DNA from: Anaspis maculata
Lineage: Eukaryota; Arthropoda; Insecta; Coleoptera; Scraptiidae
Assembly: GCA_949128115.1 (NCBI GenBank)
Contig: OX421965.1
Coordinates: 31,491,681-31,555,680, forward strand
DNA: 64,000 nt
Direction of reading: 5' to 3'
Below the pieces are notes generated by a model that saw only the letters and a list, made by a program, of their open reading frames with translations, was not told the origin of the DNA and made no database searches. Each line of letters starts with the position of its first letter. Positions within the stretch are counted from its first letter, which is position 1. Of the stretch, positions 44,801-56,707 are shown piece by piece. The position numbers and the translations under genes were made by a program.

Positions 44801-47800
44801 ACACGACACTTATAGCTTTCAGGCGGCTTTGAAGGCTTAACTTCAAGTTTGACTTGCAACCCGTGCAGCGGCGCAACTAAAGTCACGTGATCGCTTTTAG
44901 CCAATGGCCAGAGCGTATCGATGACTTGTGCCGGTGACGCAGCTTATTGCGGGTTGCAAGTCGGACTCAAAATTTGAAAACAATAAGCGAAGACTGCTTA
45001 GCACAAGAGCTCAATTATAACGAATCACTGACAATAGCCAAAGATGACTTAGTACGAAGAAACTTATTATCTGTAACTTATAAGTAGAGCTCGGATCTCA
45101 GGACGTGAAAATCATGAAAAAAAGCAACACTTTGAGGTTGTAAATATAATTAACATTTTAGGCTTCAGACAACAACGAGAAAAACCCTCCTATGAAGGAA
45201 TAAAGAAGTGATAATTTATTACTCAACCTAATTAAAATATAAATTTGAGTACTTAAATGCTTATCGGTGGTCTCACTTACAACAACAAAATGCTAAAACA
45301 GCGCGAGACTTTTGGAAGGGACTGTAAGTCTACTCTTACTTTTTCATGCAAAAACACGTTTGTCGACTCCTCTGGAAGCCTCCAAAAGACCTATGGAATT
45401 CATGACAGCCACTTGAGAAATATCATACTTCAACCATTCACATGGCTTTTGCGATCGTTCTTGGTTGTCGGTCTCCATCCGAGCTTTATAATGTCCACTA
45501 GGAAATTGGTTTTTGATGCATTTTTGTGAAAAAATCGGCACACTTTGCTTTCCAGTTCCAAAAAAGCCATCATTGGCACTAAATTTGAGAAAAAACCGAA
45601 AATAATAGCAATTTTTCTTGCCAAAGAGTCACAATTCGTAGGATATACTTCTCATGATGAAATGATCTAATGTTGCGATTCTCACAGTCATTTCTCGCAG
45701 TCCAATTTTTTCAGCTTCGGATTCACGTTTTTCCAAAACTAAAGCCAAGTTTTTTCTTAGTCTATTCTGATTTTATTTCTGAAGGTGCATGGTTTCATTC
45801 CTCTCTCTCTCTCAAATATTGCATGTCTCTGTGTAATCAAATGCGTTTTTGTTTGTTATTGCATAATTGATAGTCGTTGCCACATTCCCCATAGTAAAGG
45901 TTTTCTCTTTTCTTCACCGGCCGTTTTGTTCCCAATCAATAATTTACATCCTCTGGTCTTCAGTCAGTTCCAGAAATATATCAATCTCAGTTATGACTTT
46001 TGTTGATCTTCACCTTTCTTGATACAATTTTTTTCAGTTTTTCTCACAATTTCTGATGTTCTTCACAATATATTGGGCCCGTTTGCTTCTTTTCTCGTCT
46101 TCATCTCTTCTGACTTTCTTCTCTTCCATCATTGCCCGTCCTCTCAGGGCGTCACAAAACTTCTCCGCCAAGGGGATTCAGAGACGTCAGTGATGATTTT
46201 GATCGAAGCTTTCTCTTTTTCTTGTTCTCTATACTCTGGTTTTGATCTTTTTCCTCTAATGAACTTGGTTGTCTTTCTTTCTTTCTCTCTCTTTCTCTCT
46301 CTTTCTCTCTCTTTCCCCCCCCCCCCTCTATCTCTATCTCTCTCTCATTTTCTCTACTCTGGTTGTGACTTCCCTAGCTTGTCGTTTTGGGCGTTTTTTC
46401 TTTTTCTTGTTCTCTATAGTCTGATTTTATCCTTTTTTCCTTCATGTATTTGGTTGTCTTCTTCTGATTTTCAATTTTCTGGTTGTAACTTCCCTAGCTT
46501 GTTGTTTTCAGTGTTTTTTTTTTCTTGCTGCCTATACTCTGGCTCTGATTCATTTCCCTGAATGTACTCGGCTGTTTTTTTTTTCTTGTTCTGTATACTC
46601 TGGTTTTAATATTTTTTCCTTCATGTACTCGGTTGCATTTTTCCCATCTCTTGTACTTTCTTGATGACTTCCCTAGCTTGTCGTTTCAGGCGTTTTTTAG
46701 CGCACTTCTCCAAAGGGGAAGGCGCTTTTGTCCTCGCTTTGTCCGTCCGTCCGTCCGTCCGTCCGTCCGTCCCAGCATCTAGTCCTAGACGAAAAGGTTT
46801 TTGCGAAAATTTTTTACTCCATTGGGTAGCTCATGACCTTGTATCCCGAACCAAGAAAAATCTTGACGAAATAATAATAAACAATGACAATAATAACAAT
46901 TTAGTGTGACGCGGCATCGCCGTTGAATGCTGCATTTCAGAAGCCGGCCTGATCTCGAAAGTTATCACATGCGAGGAAGTATCCGATCTTATCATTTTAC
47001 CATAATACATATGCGGAGTTATATTTAGAGGATGATTTGAACTTTATTTTAATGAAAATTTCACATCGGTGCGAGGTGCCGATTAGTAGTTATTAATTTT
47101 TGAACATGACTCCGAAACTACGGCTCGGCCGCAAATGATTTATTCGTTGCTTGCTGGTGCTTGATATCCTTTCCTCCGAACAAAACGAAATTCAATACAG
47201 AAAATATTTCAACTCGAATGGGTAGCTCATGGCCTTGGTACGCGAATCAAGAAAAATGTTGCCGAAATAATCATGAACAATTACAAAAATAACATTTTGG
47301 TGTAGGGCGGCTTCGCCGATCAAGTGCTGGCATTCGCGGTAAGATGTAGAAAGTTGCGATATGCAGGCAACTACAATTTCTTAATGAAATACATCACTGC
47401 ATGTACGGCATTATATTTAGAGAACAATTTGAACTTTCTTTTGACAAAAACCCCACTTCGATCCGACCGTTAGGTCAATTGTTATCGATTTTTGAAAACG
47501 GCCGCAAAGCCACGGCTCGGCGCATATTACACGACCCTACAAATTTAAAATCAGACGTGCCGAAATAGTAATTGAACATTTTGAAATAGCCAATACTAGG
47601 TACCTGAAGGATAATGGCACTCAAATTACGAAACATGTTCGCTCAATAACAAAAAAAAAGTAGGTAGGTATCACTAAAAATCATGTGACAAGGCTACCAT
47701 TTTTTCGGTTTTTCGATAAAAAAGAAATGTTCCAATTCAAAAGTGAACCCGATATTCGTGTTCAGGAGGTCGAAATCAGTTGGAGCACATTTTTTTATAT

Positions 47801-50341
47801 AAGTAACAGAATGACGCTTATGTGGCCGGTTTGTCTGTCTGTCTGTCTGTCTGTCCGAGTCCGTGCAGAAATTAAGACGCTGTACTCCTTCTCGAGAATT
47901 GAAACAAGAGTCTTGGAACTTTTTTCCGATTAATAGCTGATGTCTCCAAGGGTGGCCAATGGGCACTATTTTTGTTATCCATACATCGTTATCATTATTC
48001 TCAAAAAACAGAGATCTCCTGTGCACTTCGATGAAGTTGAACTTCTCCTCGGGAAATAAAGCTACAGCCGTTGAAGATTGAACTTTATCCGGTGGATAGC
48101 TTAGGTCCTCAAGGACCAAATAGGCAGGTTGGCTTTCATAATTCGGCCGCCATCTTGGCTGCCATATTGAAATTTCTTATTAGTGGAACGATTGTCATGA
48201 AACTTGAAACTCACCCTTGTCTAGTACGATCATTTTTATTTTCAAGCCAAATTTTATGATTGCCCCACCATCTTGGCCGCCATATTGAAATCTCTTATAA
48301 GTGGAAAGATTTTCATGAAACTTGAGAGTTACGCTTGTCTCGTACGATCATTCCTATTTTCAAGCTGAGTTTCATAATTCTGCCGCCATCTTGGCCGCCA
48401 TATTGAAATCTCTTGTTAGTGGAACGATTTTCATGAAACTTGGAACTTACCCTTGTCTAGTACGATCATTTCGATTTTCAAGCCGAATTTCATGATTCTG
48501 TCGATATTTTGGCCGCCATATTGCAATTTTTTGCCCAAGACGGTAGAACCCTTATCACTTAACATCTTGCGTTCACTAATCCTCCAAAAAGGAAGTGCGC
48601 TACTGAGCCTCATGCCCATGAGGCATATTCGCTTGTTTTAATTTGCTTCCTTTACTCTGGTTCTGGTTCATTACTCTAAATGTAATCGGTTGTCTCCTAG
48701 CTTTTCGTTTTCGGCGGTTTTTTTCTTTCTTGCTCCTTATATTCTGGTTCTGATTTATTTCCTGGAATGTACTTGTCGGTTTTTTTTCTTGTTCTATGTA
48801 CTCTGGTTTTGTTCTTTTTCCCTTCATGTATTCGGTTGTCTTATTCTCATTTTCTACACTCTGGTTGTGACTAGTCTAGCTTGTTGTTTCGGCGTTTTTT
48901 TCTTGCTCCCCACACTCTGGTTCTGAATGTACTCGGCTGTTCTTCGTTTTCTTGTTCTCTATACTCTGGTTGTGACCTCTTGAGGTTGTCGTTTCCTGTC
49001 TCACATCTGTCGGCTTTTTCATAGCCGAACAGTTGACTGTATTATTCCCTAAAATAGTTGGCCAAGCAATTTCCATAACAATCACGATGAAATTTTCAAC
49101 ATCAATCATTGTGAAAATATCGGATTTTATTTTTTTATCTTCAGAATTCTTTGATTTTTCCAACAACAAAATTTCACGAAGGAAAATCATTTTCTTGAGT
49201 ATAATTTCGAAACAGTACAATGTTTTCCAAAACGGTTTGCTAAGCCTCCATTGGCACTAGAACAGCACGTATGGTAACTCTCATTATCGTACCTATTTCG
49301 GTTCATTAATAAATATTTTTCATTTCTTTAGCACCTTCTCCCCCTCGCCTCTTCTACTTCTCCTTTGCTGTATGGGATGTCCATCACCGTGATCCTTGTT
49401 CGACTTGATCTAAGTAACAGTTTGACACCAACCACTATGCTTTTTTTTTGAATTATACACAGAATAGGTACCAAAAGCAAACCCGCTGAAAACGAAAGTG
49501 CCTGATTTGATCAAGTTTTTTTTCTATTTTGGGCAATTTGTTGCTTGTTTCAGGTACTAAAATTTGGTTTTGGGCACTAGAAGTTGTTTTTTGGGCATTT
49601 TCAAACAAAAAAATTGGGCTGAAAATACTTAGTTTTTCAAACACATTAAAGTGAAAGTTATTTTTAGTTGTCTGGACAGAAGATTGAGAAGAATTTTGCC
49701 TAGAATGTGCGCTCAACTTATTAGTTACAACTACTCAGAATAACTCTATTTTAAAGATTCAGGAGACAATAATTGTGGCGAATAAGCACAAGATTTCAGT
49801 TGTTATGGCTCAGAATCAGAAACAAAAGAGCTTATAGGAGGAATATTTTGTTCCTGCTATATTTGTAAACTGCCATCCACTGTTCCCCAACGAAACTTAG
49901 CTGCACTCACCATTTTTTCAACTACTTGTTTTGATAATGAGCCAACTCTAATGTAATAATTCACTATTGTATTCATTCATACAAAAACGCTCATAACTGA
50001 TTGCAGTGGAATATTATGTAATAATAAATATGTTTCTACCTCATTTTTTCACAGTCCGCGGAAGTAGCGGATGCCATGTTTAACTCAAATTGGTACGAAA
50101 CCAGCATTCCTGGCGTACGAAAAGCTATCAATATGGTAATCAGGAGGTCCCAGAAGGTGGTCACTTTTAGTGGTCATGGTTTTATCGTAATTAACCTGGC
50201 AACTTTCACTGTGGTTCGTTTTTTTTGTGTTTGTTTTGTGTTGATTTTTATTGATTGCTAATAATTTTTCAGATATTCAAGACTATTTTGAGCTTTTACA
50301 CGTATCTGAAGACGATTGAAGAACGAAAAAACCAACATTGA
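41809..50341 (+). CDS. Odorant receptor (7tm_6 family), six exons, 393 codons
   Basis: Coding exons: 41809-42048, 42143-42651, 42683-42784, 44608-44710, 50055-50213, 50273-50341. All five introns are GT...AG and the phases agree (0, 2, 2, 0, 0). The product has the insect odorant receptor layout: cytoplasmic start, membrane segments near residues 38-58, 66-90, 132-152, 168-200, 262-283, 293-312 and 357-383, and a long basic loop (203-248). The C-terminal signature is well kept: STELVSSASAEVADAMF, then NSNWY (328-332), then SFYTYLKTIEE at the tip. Such receptors form ligand-gated cation channels with the co-receptor Orco in olfactory neurons; the ligand cannot be read from sequence. Length fits the family (about 370-420). 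Start chosen at the first Met that opens the frame. Intron 4 is 5.3 kb and hosts a transposon. No lesion seen. Confidence 0.9.
43526..44335. mobile_element. Foldback in receptor intron 3
   Basis: 43526-43717 (TCTCAAGAGAGAGGGC..., ATGCACATTCTCAC, CTAGATTTCC, TTATTTCTCCGA) is inverted at 44146-44335. Arms are about 190 bp; the 430-bp loop contains a tRNA-like SINE head. Confidence 0.65.
43950..44036 (-). mobile_element. tRNA-derived SINE head
   Basis: On the minus strand TAGCACAGTGG (44023 to 44013) matches a tRNA A box and GGTTTGATTCC (43965 to 43955) a B box, at roughly tRNA-like spacing, with CGCCGTAGCACAGTGGTTGAC as the typical start. No full cloverleaf could be drawn, so a SINE promoter or tRNA pseudogene is more likely than a working tRNA. 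Tail and end are undefined. Confidence 0.5.
44842..44978. mobile_element. 137-bp MITE in receptor intron 4
   Basis: TTCAAGTTTGACTTGCAACCCG at the left (quoted in parts: TTCAAGTTTGA, CTTGCAACCCG) is inverted at the right as CGGGTTGCAAG, TCGGACTCAAAATTTGAA. Confidence 0.6.
46200..46695 (+). repeat. Degenerate 60-bp minisatellite, left part
   Basis: CTCTGGTTKTGA, CTTCCCTAGCTTGTYGTTT and TCATGTACTCGGTTG blocks recur with steps of about 60, 120 and 179 (CTTCCCTAGCTTG at about 46368, 46488 and 46668). It continues at 48636 beyond the inserted Helentron-like element. The 180-codon frame at 46019-46561 is Ser/Phe/Leu low complexity from this repeat. Confidence 0.7.
46271..46346 (+). repeat. CT-rich microsatellite
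   Basis: TTTCTCTC units, a C13-type run and TATCTC units. Confidence 0.85.
46696..48635 (+). mobile_element. Helentron-like element, copy 2, in receptor intron 4
   Basis: Same ends, internal order and hairpin as 9971-11926, with only scattered substitutions; GTCC has eight units and GTCT about five. It sits in the minisatellite, whose units give the empty-site model: GGCGTTTTTT on the left and TTTAATTTGC on the right, consistent with insertion between Ts. Orientation is the same as the gene. Confidence 0.8.
48636..49010 (+). repeat. Degenerate 60-bp minisatellite, right part
   Basis: The same CTCTGGTT, TAGCTTGTTGTTT and ATGTACTCGG blocks as 46200-46695. Confidence 0.65.
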
Positions 50342-50527
50342 TCACAAGCAGTAGTAATATCCATAATACTTGAACAGGAAACATAATGATACAATATTAT
50401 CACCATCATTCCTCATAAGGAGTGGAAACGGCAAAATGCAAGTGAGCGAAAAAAAGAAAATCAACAACAAGAGGCCATTGTCAGTTAAATACCTAGTTTG
50501 TTTAGAAACTGACGCGGACAGGTGCTT

Positions 50528-50638
50528 AATAAAATCTGATTGGTATCATTAAATACTGTAAATGGCTTGGAGTAGGTACCTTAGCATCTATATTGCTTGT
50601 ATTAATACTCGTAGTAGTAATGATTAGTATTTAATAAA
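50528..50638 (+). promoter_or_regulatory. Candidate polyadenylation signals of the receptor gene
   Basis: AATAAA occurs at 50528-50533 and 50633-50638, 187 and 292 bases after the stop codon. Either could serve; the downstream element was not resolved. Confidence 0.4.
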
Positions 50639-50639
50639 C

Positions 50640-51130
50640 CCTCGTACCGTTGTATTGTAGGTACCAAGATAATTATTAGAAGTGCGAACATTGTAACATT
50701 GTATACCTACCAGTTGAATAATAATTACATTATACTTAGTCGAAATAGGTACCTACATCAGATAAATATACCTACTTACTTGAATAAAATTGCAGATTTT
50801 CTGGCTTTTTAGTTTTCAAATTAGTGTTCGTCCAATCGTAATTTAATTATCGGTTGGGAATAATATGTATGCAAGCAGTCCTGGGAGTTGAACAAACCTA
50901 TAGGCAAAATATTTTTGTTGCGCGTCAAGTCGGCGGGAAAACTGCAAAGCTTTTGTTTGCGCTTGACCGAAGGCTTTGTTTCACACCCCAAGGCGGCCAA
51001 GAGACATCGCCCATGGCACAATCATGTTCCAATATGAATACATTGTCTTCATTATTAATAACCTCGTCAAGTAACAAGTAATACATCTTGTTCGTCTAAA
51101 TGCTAGCCCATTGAGCCCCCTTTGACGTGT
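50640..51130. other. No gene recognised
   Basis: AT-rich; TAGGTACCTAC at about 50748. Confidence 0.4.
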
Positions 51131-51278
51131 TCCCTCCCCTTCTTATAACTTCGGACCTGCACGTCATACATCTGCTTCTCTCGCGCGCAGTTGATTTGGT
51201 CCATCAACCCAGCGAATTCCTGCTTCTGGGGTCGACACCTCCGCCCGTCGGATATGTGGTGTCGATGGTAGCGTTACA
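51131..51278 (+). repeat. Direct repeat, first copy
   Basis: TCGGACC(T/C)GCA, GTCATACATC, CAGCGAATTCCTGCT and GGGGTCGACACC recur in the same order at 52141-52292. Moderately diverged; class unknown. Confidence 0.6.
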
Positions 51279-52140
51279 AACTAACAAAAAAAGTCAAATC
51301 AATGTTCAAAGCACAAGTAAGTTTGAAACAGACTAGGTGGAGTAAGGATCTACTCAATCAGTTAGGTACTCTCCAACTCACTTTAATCACCCAGAAAGCT
51401 CACACTGCCAAATAAAGTACAAGGAATGCTGTTGTAAAACTCGATTCATGTGCAACCAATCACTGGTGCATTTCAAATTTTTCATTCATGATCCAAATTT
51501 TCCATTGATGATCTTGAGACCCTCTACCTTCATCGATAGAAACTTCAAGTTCCGACGTTTAAAGTGATGATTTTGAGGTTATGTGTGTGTGACGTTCACG
51601 TTTCAACTTTCTGGTTACTTTTATTGTTCAGGGACAACACAAGAAACAATCAGGTGTTTTTTGTGTGAGTTTTAGATGCTTTAGAGCTTTATACCTATCC
51701 AAAGTTTTTGAGAATTACTCTTGCGCATGCGCTCGAAGCTTCCAGCAACAGAGTCTAGGTATATAGTTCAAACAGTCCAATTTCTTTTGCCTCAATGCCA
51801 TATTTAAGTGAACTAATGAAATCATCGTCAATGAGCTAACTTACAATTCCATGTTTACATTTGTAGTGAAGAATAGTGCATGATGAATGACTACTTAGTT
51901 ATCAGTTGAGCATGAATTCAGCTTAATGGTGCCACTTCAGCAACAAAGTGGCGGTTCATGGCGACTATCAAGTTGAAATTTGTGTGGGCTCGGCTTTATT
52001 GATTATTAGGTAGTATATTCTCAGATGATGGATGCGTAACTATAGCATGTACCCACTTATGTTGGAAACATTTGGTCGTATGATTAAAAAAAGCATTTGC
52101 TTCCACTTCATCTTCCCGAGGAGTTGCTGAGAAAATTTTC
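51279..52140. other. No gene recognised
   Basis: Spacer between the two direct repeat copies. Confidence 0.35.
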
Positions 52141-52292
52141 TTCCTCTTCTTTTTTCATAGCCTCGGACCCGCAAGTCATACATCCGCTTCTTTCGCGTGC
52201 AATGGGTCGTTGGACCGTCGACTCAGCGAATTCCTGCTCCCGGGGTCGACACCTTCGTCCGCCGGATGTGTGGTGCTGATGCTAGCGTTACA
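52141..52292 (+). repeat. Direct repeat, second copy
   Basis: See 51131-51278; the distance between copies is 1,010 bp. Confidence 0.6.
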
Positions 52293-52355
52293 GACATTGG
52301 TGAAGGGCGGAGTAGGTTGATATCATCTCATTTCGCAAGATGGCGGCGAATAATA

Positions 52356-52479
52356 TACCGTGTGATCCAAACCATTCCGAATTAGGGTAGGCTGTGCTCT
52401 GGCGAAAAGCAGCTTTACTACCCGGGATTTGACCATGTCACAGCCTAACTCAATTCGGAATGGTTTGGATCACACGGTA
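52356..52479. mobile_element. 124-bp MITE with 28-bp inverted ends
   Basis: TACCGTGTGATCCAAACC then ATTCCGAATT at the left matches the complement of the right end exactly. TA at each end is compatible with a TA target. The interior includes GGTAGGCTGTG and its inverse. Confidence 0.75.
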
Positions 52480-53193
52480 CCAACACTAGGCATACTTTTC
52501 CGAAAGTTCCCCAGATAAGAGTCCATTCATATGAACATCCTTGGGAGAATCATTTTGGTAGACAGGCTTCCAACATCGTCTCAGTAAGCCGCAAGTAAGA
52601 TTTCTTAATGTTACTCTCAGCTCAAAGCTGTACATTTTTTGTTTTCTTATTGATTGAAAATTTCACAGCGGCACATACCAACACCACCTGTATTTTTTTT
52701 TGTACATAATGTTTATCACACTAGATTATGGCATAAATTACACTATGACTATGATATTGATATTATTTATTGGTTATCCATTCACCATTCTTCGTTTTTC
52801 CATGGTTTTCAAATAGGTATAAAAGCTAAGTATTGACTTGAAGACCTGAAAAATCAAGCTGTCAAGAAACGAGTGTTCAAGAAATATGATAATAATGGTT
52901 ATCATTACGCACGTTTTAAGCCTTTGACTTCATAGACGTAAAACATAAGTTGATCTAAGTATTTGGCTACTCGTGTAAGTATAATCAGTTCTACGGCTTT
53001 TTCTGTAGAGTAGGCAATGGAAAAATGTGTTCTGTTGGTATGAATAATCCGATGCTACTTTGATTCTAATATCTTGACATTTAGTTGTCTGGATATGCTA
53101 TGTATCATGTGACAGTTGTCACCGTCACCGCGAAGCGATGTACGCGTAAATGAAAATATACGAGATCAGGCACCTAAAAAAAATAAGAAAACC
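52480..53193. other. No gene recognised
   Basis: AT-rich, no supported feature. Confidence 0.4.
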
Positions 53194-53644
53194 TGAGTTT
53201 CCTATCAGTGAATTTTGTTTGCCGTTATTGAAGAGCATCGTCTCTACTAGTTGTCGGCTCTTCGCTGATGCTGTTAGGTTATAGTGGTGCGAGTCCAAAG
53301 AGGCAGTACTCGAGAAAATGGATTGAAAATGCTCATTGTCCAGTGGCTCCAGTGACGTTGAGATGCACTGTTAGTAGATTTTCTGAACAGGAAGCTTGTT
53401 CATTTCCTGTATGATCTCCTTCTTTATAAACCTGCTTGGAGTTTCAATAGAAGCTAATTTCGGTAAATAATTAATCGGTACAGCTAATTTCAATTCCATT
53501 TTGTTGATCCTGCCGCGCTTAAGTGTCATTTTCGTCAACGGCCAGTTGCCATCACCAACCTAACAGCATGATCGAAGAGCCACCAACCAGTGGAGACGCT
53601 GTCTTTCATCGACCGCAGTGAAGTTTCACTCCAAGGAAACTCAC
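53194..53644. mobile_element. 451-bp element with long imperfect inverted ends
   Basis: TGAGTTTCCT..., GAAGAGCATCGTCTCTACT, GGCTCTTCG and ATGCTGTTAGGTT at the left are inverted at 53553-53644 (AACCTAACAGCAT ... AGGAAACTCA). Non-coding. Confidence 0.6.
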
Positions 53645-53736
53645 ATTTTACTACATAGCGAAAATAATAAAATGTGTAGTAAAAGTATCAGAATAATGTA
53701 ACTTATTCTGATAAAAAAGCCGTAAAACTGATCACA

Positions 53737-54657
53737 CAGGGTGCCTCATGTCGTAATTCGACCCTTCGGAGTCCAGGGCAGTTTATGAAATTTCTCAATA
53801 AGTGCCTGAAAAAATACATTTTGCTGATTTTTGAAGACATGGAGGGTCTAAGGAAAATCCTCCACACCCTTCTAGGTTCGTTATTCCAAAAGATTGAAGT
53901 GATATTCTGTTGGTTGGCGGAATTATAAATAAAATAGGTATATCAACTAGTAGGTGCCTACCAGATTTTTATTCACTATATACAGAGTGATTCATGAAAT
54001 AAAAAAGATCCAATTTTTCTAAAAAAAATTCCCCAAAAAAAATGTTTTGGCATAAAACGAGGCCCGAATCCTTATGATTTTCTACCCGACATGACATTGT
54101 GTTACTGGTTGAGGAATCAACCGAATTGTTCTGAGGCATGTTTGCAGAAAAATGATTTTTGAGGTTTCTGACTCACCCTGTATAGAGAACAAATATTCAG
54201 TTCACATGTGGTGGTTGATATTTTTCTACGCAACGCTGCCCAAAAAAGTTCGCTTGAATATTCTTGATTAACAAAACTAGAAGGGCTCGAAAGACCTTTC
54301 ACCTTCGATAGCTTCAATAAAATACCCATTTTTTTCGATATTCCTCCGAAACTTTTCAATCATTTCCATACCTTTCCCTGGACTTCTTGGGCGCAGTTTT
54401 TGAGACAACCGAATCTCTGATTAAACTGATCCATTGACTACTGACTTTGTTCTTTTTGCGTGAAAATGTGAAACACCGGGTATAATACGCTCAATAATTA
54501 TTACCTGAATCGGACGTCTAACCGAAAAGTTCTCACTTGGATTTTCTTGAATTAGAAAAATATTAGGGAAAACTCCAAGACAGGTAGATTTTTATTCATT
54601 AAGGGACCTCTAGTGAAACAAAAAATCCATGTGGGGACTTGCCGTTGAGACACCCTG
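53737..54657. mobile_element. Possible CAGGGTG-ended element, outer
   Basis: CAGGGTGCCTCATG at 53737 is inverted as TGAGACACCCTG at 54646-54657. TA is not seen beside either end, so this pairing is weaker than the others. Confidence 0.35.
53983..54180. mobile_element. Small CAGGGTG-ended element, inner
   Basis: CAGAGTGATTCATGAAA at the left and the complement of TTTCTGACTCACCCTG at the right, with TA on both sides (53981-53982, 54181-54182). The flanks TTTATTCACTA and, inverted, TTTGTTCTCTA are themselves mirror-like. Confidence 0.5.
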
Positions 54658-55661
54658 TTGGCCTGTAGGTGTAGGTATACTTACCATGGTATAGGTTGCG
54701 GCGTTAAGGACGATAAAACCGTGTCCAGTAAATATGACAGCCTTCTGAGATCTCATAAGCAACATGTTGATGGCGTTTCTGACACTGATGACGTCAGATT
54801 CGTACCATCTCGAGCTATAAATGGCGTTTGCGATCTCCGAAGACTGTGAAAGAAGAAATAATAGTGAGTTTTTTGTGCTGGTTCTATGTACTCACATATC
54901 TATGTACAACATACTGTGCTAACTCAAATTATAATACTGAATATATGTAATTGTGCAGTCTTTATTTCCCAGTTCTCTCCGTTATCCGCACCCAATGATA
55001 TCACCATATCAACTAACTGACTACTACTACTCCTGCCTCACCGTCGCTATGCTTACTACGTAATCACAACAATATAGGTACCTGCAAGATCGGAAGCAAT
55101 TGATGATAATCCTAACAATAACGAGCATTCTTCAGTCACTTGCTGGGTCTCGACACATACCTACTAAATATCAAGAGATAAAAAATATAAATCTTACTTG
55201 ATAAAATGTTATTATTATAAGTAGGGTCTTGGCACGCATCTTATTTTAAGACGATTATTGCATATTATCTAGATAGTTGTTGACAGTATTGTCCAAGCGA
55301 CAAAATTGTTAAAAAAATTTCAATTCTTTGAATAAAGGTCCAAAGTTTGGAGTAAATTTCTCGCGCCAAGAACACGGCTACTTTCGTACTGACCGTACTG
55401 ACGTCACAACGCAGTGACCTTGGACCTCTACAATACTCTACATGGAAACCGTCGCAACAGCTTGCCGGCCACAGTTTAAAATATAGTATATTATTCAACA
55501 AGCGGGTAATGATTGCTTGTTACTCATGAGGATGCTGGTATATTGGGAATAGAAAAAAATGGGTGCTTTGCTGGAATTAGTTCAAACAAAAACGATTTTT
55601 TCACCATGGCAAGCTTACACTGCGCGGACATCTGGGTGAACGCAAATCTAAGTTGACACTA
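54658..55661. other. No gene recognised
   Basis: AT-rich; no supported feature. Confidence 0.4.
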
Positions 55662-56707
55662 TAGTGGAGCGAAATCGGCCTGAAAAGTCGTCGTTTTTAA
55701 TTTTGAAGGTATAACAGATATATAGAGAATCAAATTCCACGTATGTATGGTCATTTTGGGGATGACCTTTTTTATGGGCAAAAAACCTCAAAAATTGAAA
55801 ATGAGCAGTTCAGCATTCACAACGTTATATTTCTGGATCCAATTGAGCTATCGGTCTATTTTTTTTTTAAATAAAAGTACATGGAAAAACCTTTCCAATG
55901 GTACATTACTGACTAAACTGTGTTTATAGAACAGTAAACATTATATTGACCAAAAATGCAGTCCCTTTTTGACCATGCAAAGAACTTCTTTCCTCGTAGG
56001 AATTTTTAGATACAACCTGCAAGGAAAATGAAGCCAATATATGAGAGAAAATTTTAAAGGAAGTTTCATTGATCTAGGCCGTATAGTTTGTCAGTTATGA
56101 ATTTTTTTCTGTCGCATTGAGTTGGAACGTCGTCCAGCGTGTGCTTGCATACAGTAAATCGCCGCATAACAAACAGCTAGTGACGGGAGCCGTGCCGCGC
56201 TTACTGTTCGTTTGCGGAGATTTACTGTATGCAAGCACACGCCGGGCGATGTTCCAACTCAATGCGACAGAAAAAAATTCATAACTGACAAACTAAACGG
56301 CCTAAATCAATGAAACATCATTTAAAAACTTTTCTCATATTTTGGCTTCATTTTCCTTGCAGGTTGTATCCAAAAATTCTTACGAGGAAAGAAGTTCTTT
56401 GCATGGTCAAAAAGGGACTGCATTTTTAGTCAATATAATGTTTATTGTTCTATAAACACGTTCGTGAACAATAATCTTTAGTCAAAGATGTACCATTGGA
56501 AAGGTTTTTCCATGTACTTTTATTTAAAAAAAAGAACAGACCGATAGCTCAACTGGATCCAGAAATATATGGTTATGAATGCTGAACTGCTCATTTACAA
56601 TTTTTGAGGTTTTTTGCCCATAAAAAAGGTCCCTACCACAAGATCATCCCCAAAATGACCATACATATTATCCGTTTCACCCTTATTTGCCACGCAGCAA
56701 GCCATGA
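55662..56707 (+). repeat. Element E, copy 1, split by a foldback
   Basis: TAGTGGAGCGAAATC, GAAAAGTCGTCG, GAATCAAATTCCACGTA, then after the insertion TTATCCGTTTCACCCTTATT and GCAAGCCATGA. The uninterrupted copy is 57921-58058 on the other strand. Confidence 0.75.
55744..56665. mobile_element. 922-bp foldback with TA target duplication and a preserved empty site
   Basis: Ends TGTATGGTCATTTTGGGG and its inverse; arms of about 450 bp; centre near 56190. TA is duplicated at 55742-55743 and 56666-56667. The related copy of its target at 57950-57970 reads CGGATAATACGTGG (complement CCACGTATTATCCG), which is exactly what remains when this element and one TA are removed. No transposase frame; probably mobilised by a Tc1/mariner-type enzyme. 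Confidence 0.9.

Noticed and set aside
46019..46561. 180-codon frame upstream of the Helentron-like element
   Set aside because: Low-complexity Ser/Phe/Leu translation of a CT-rich minisatellite.
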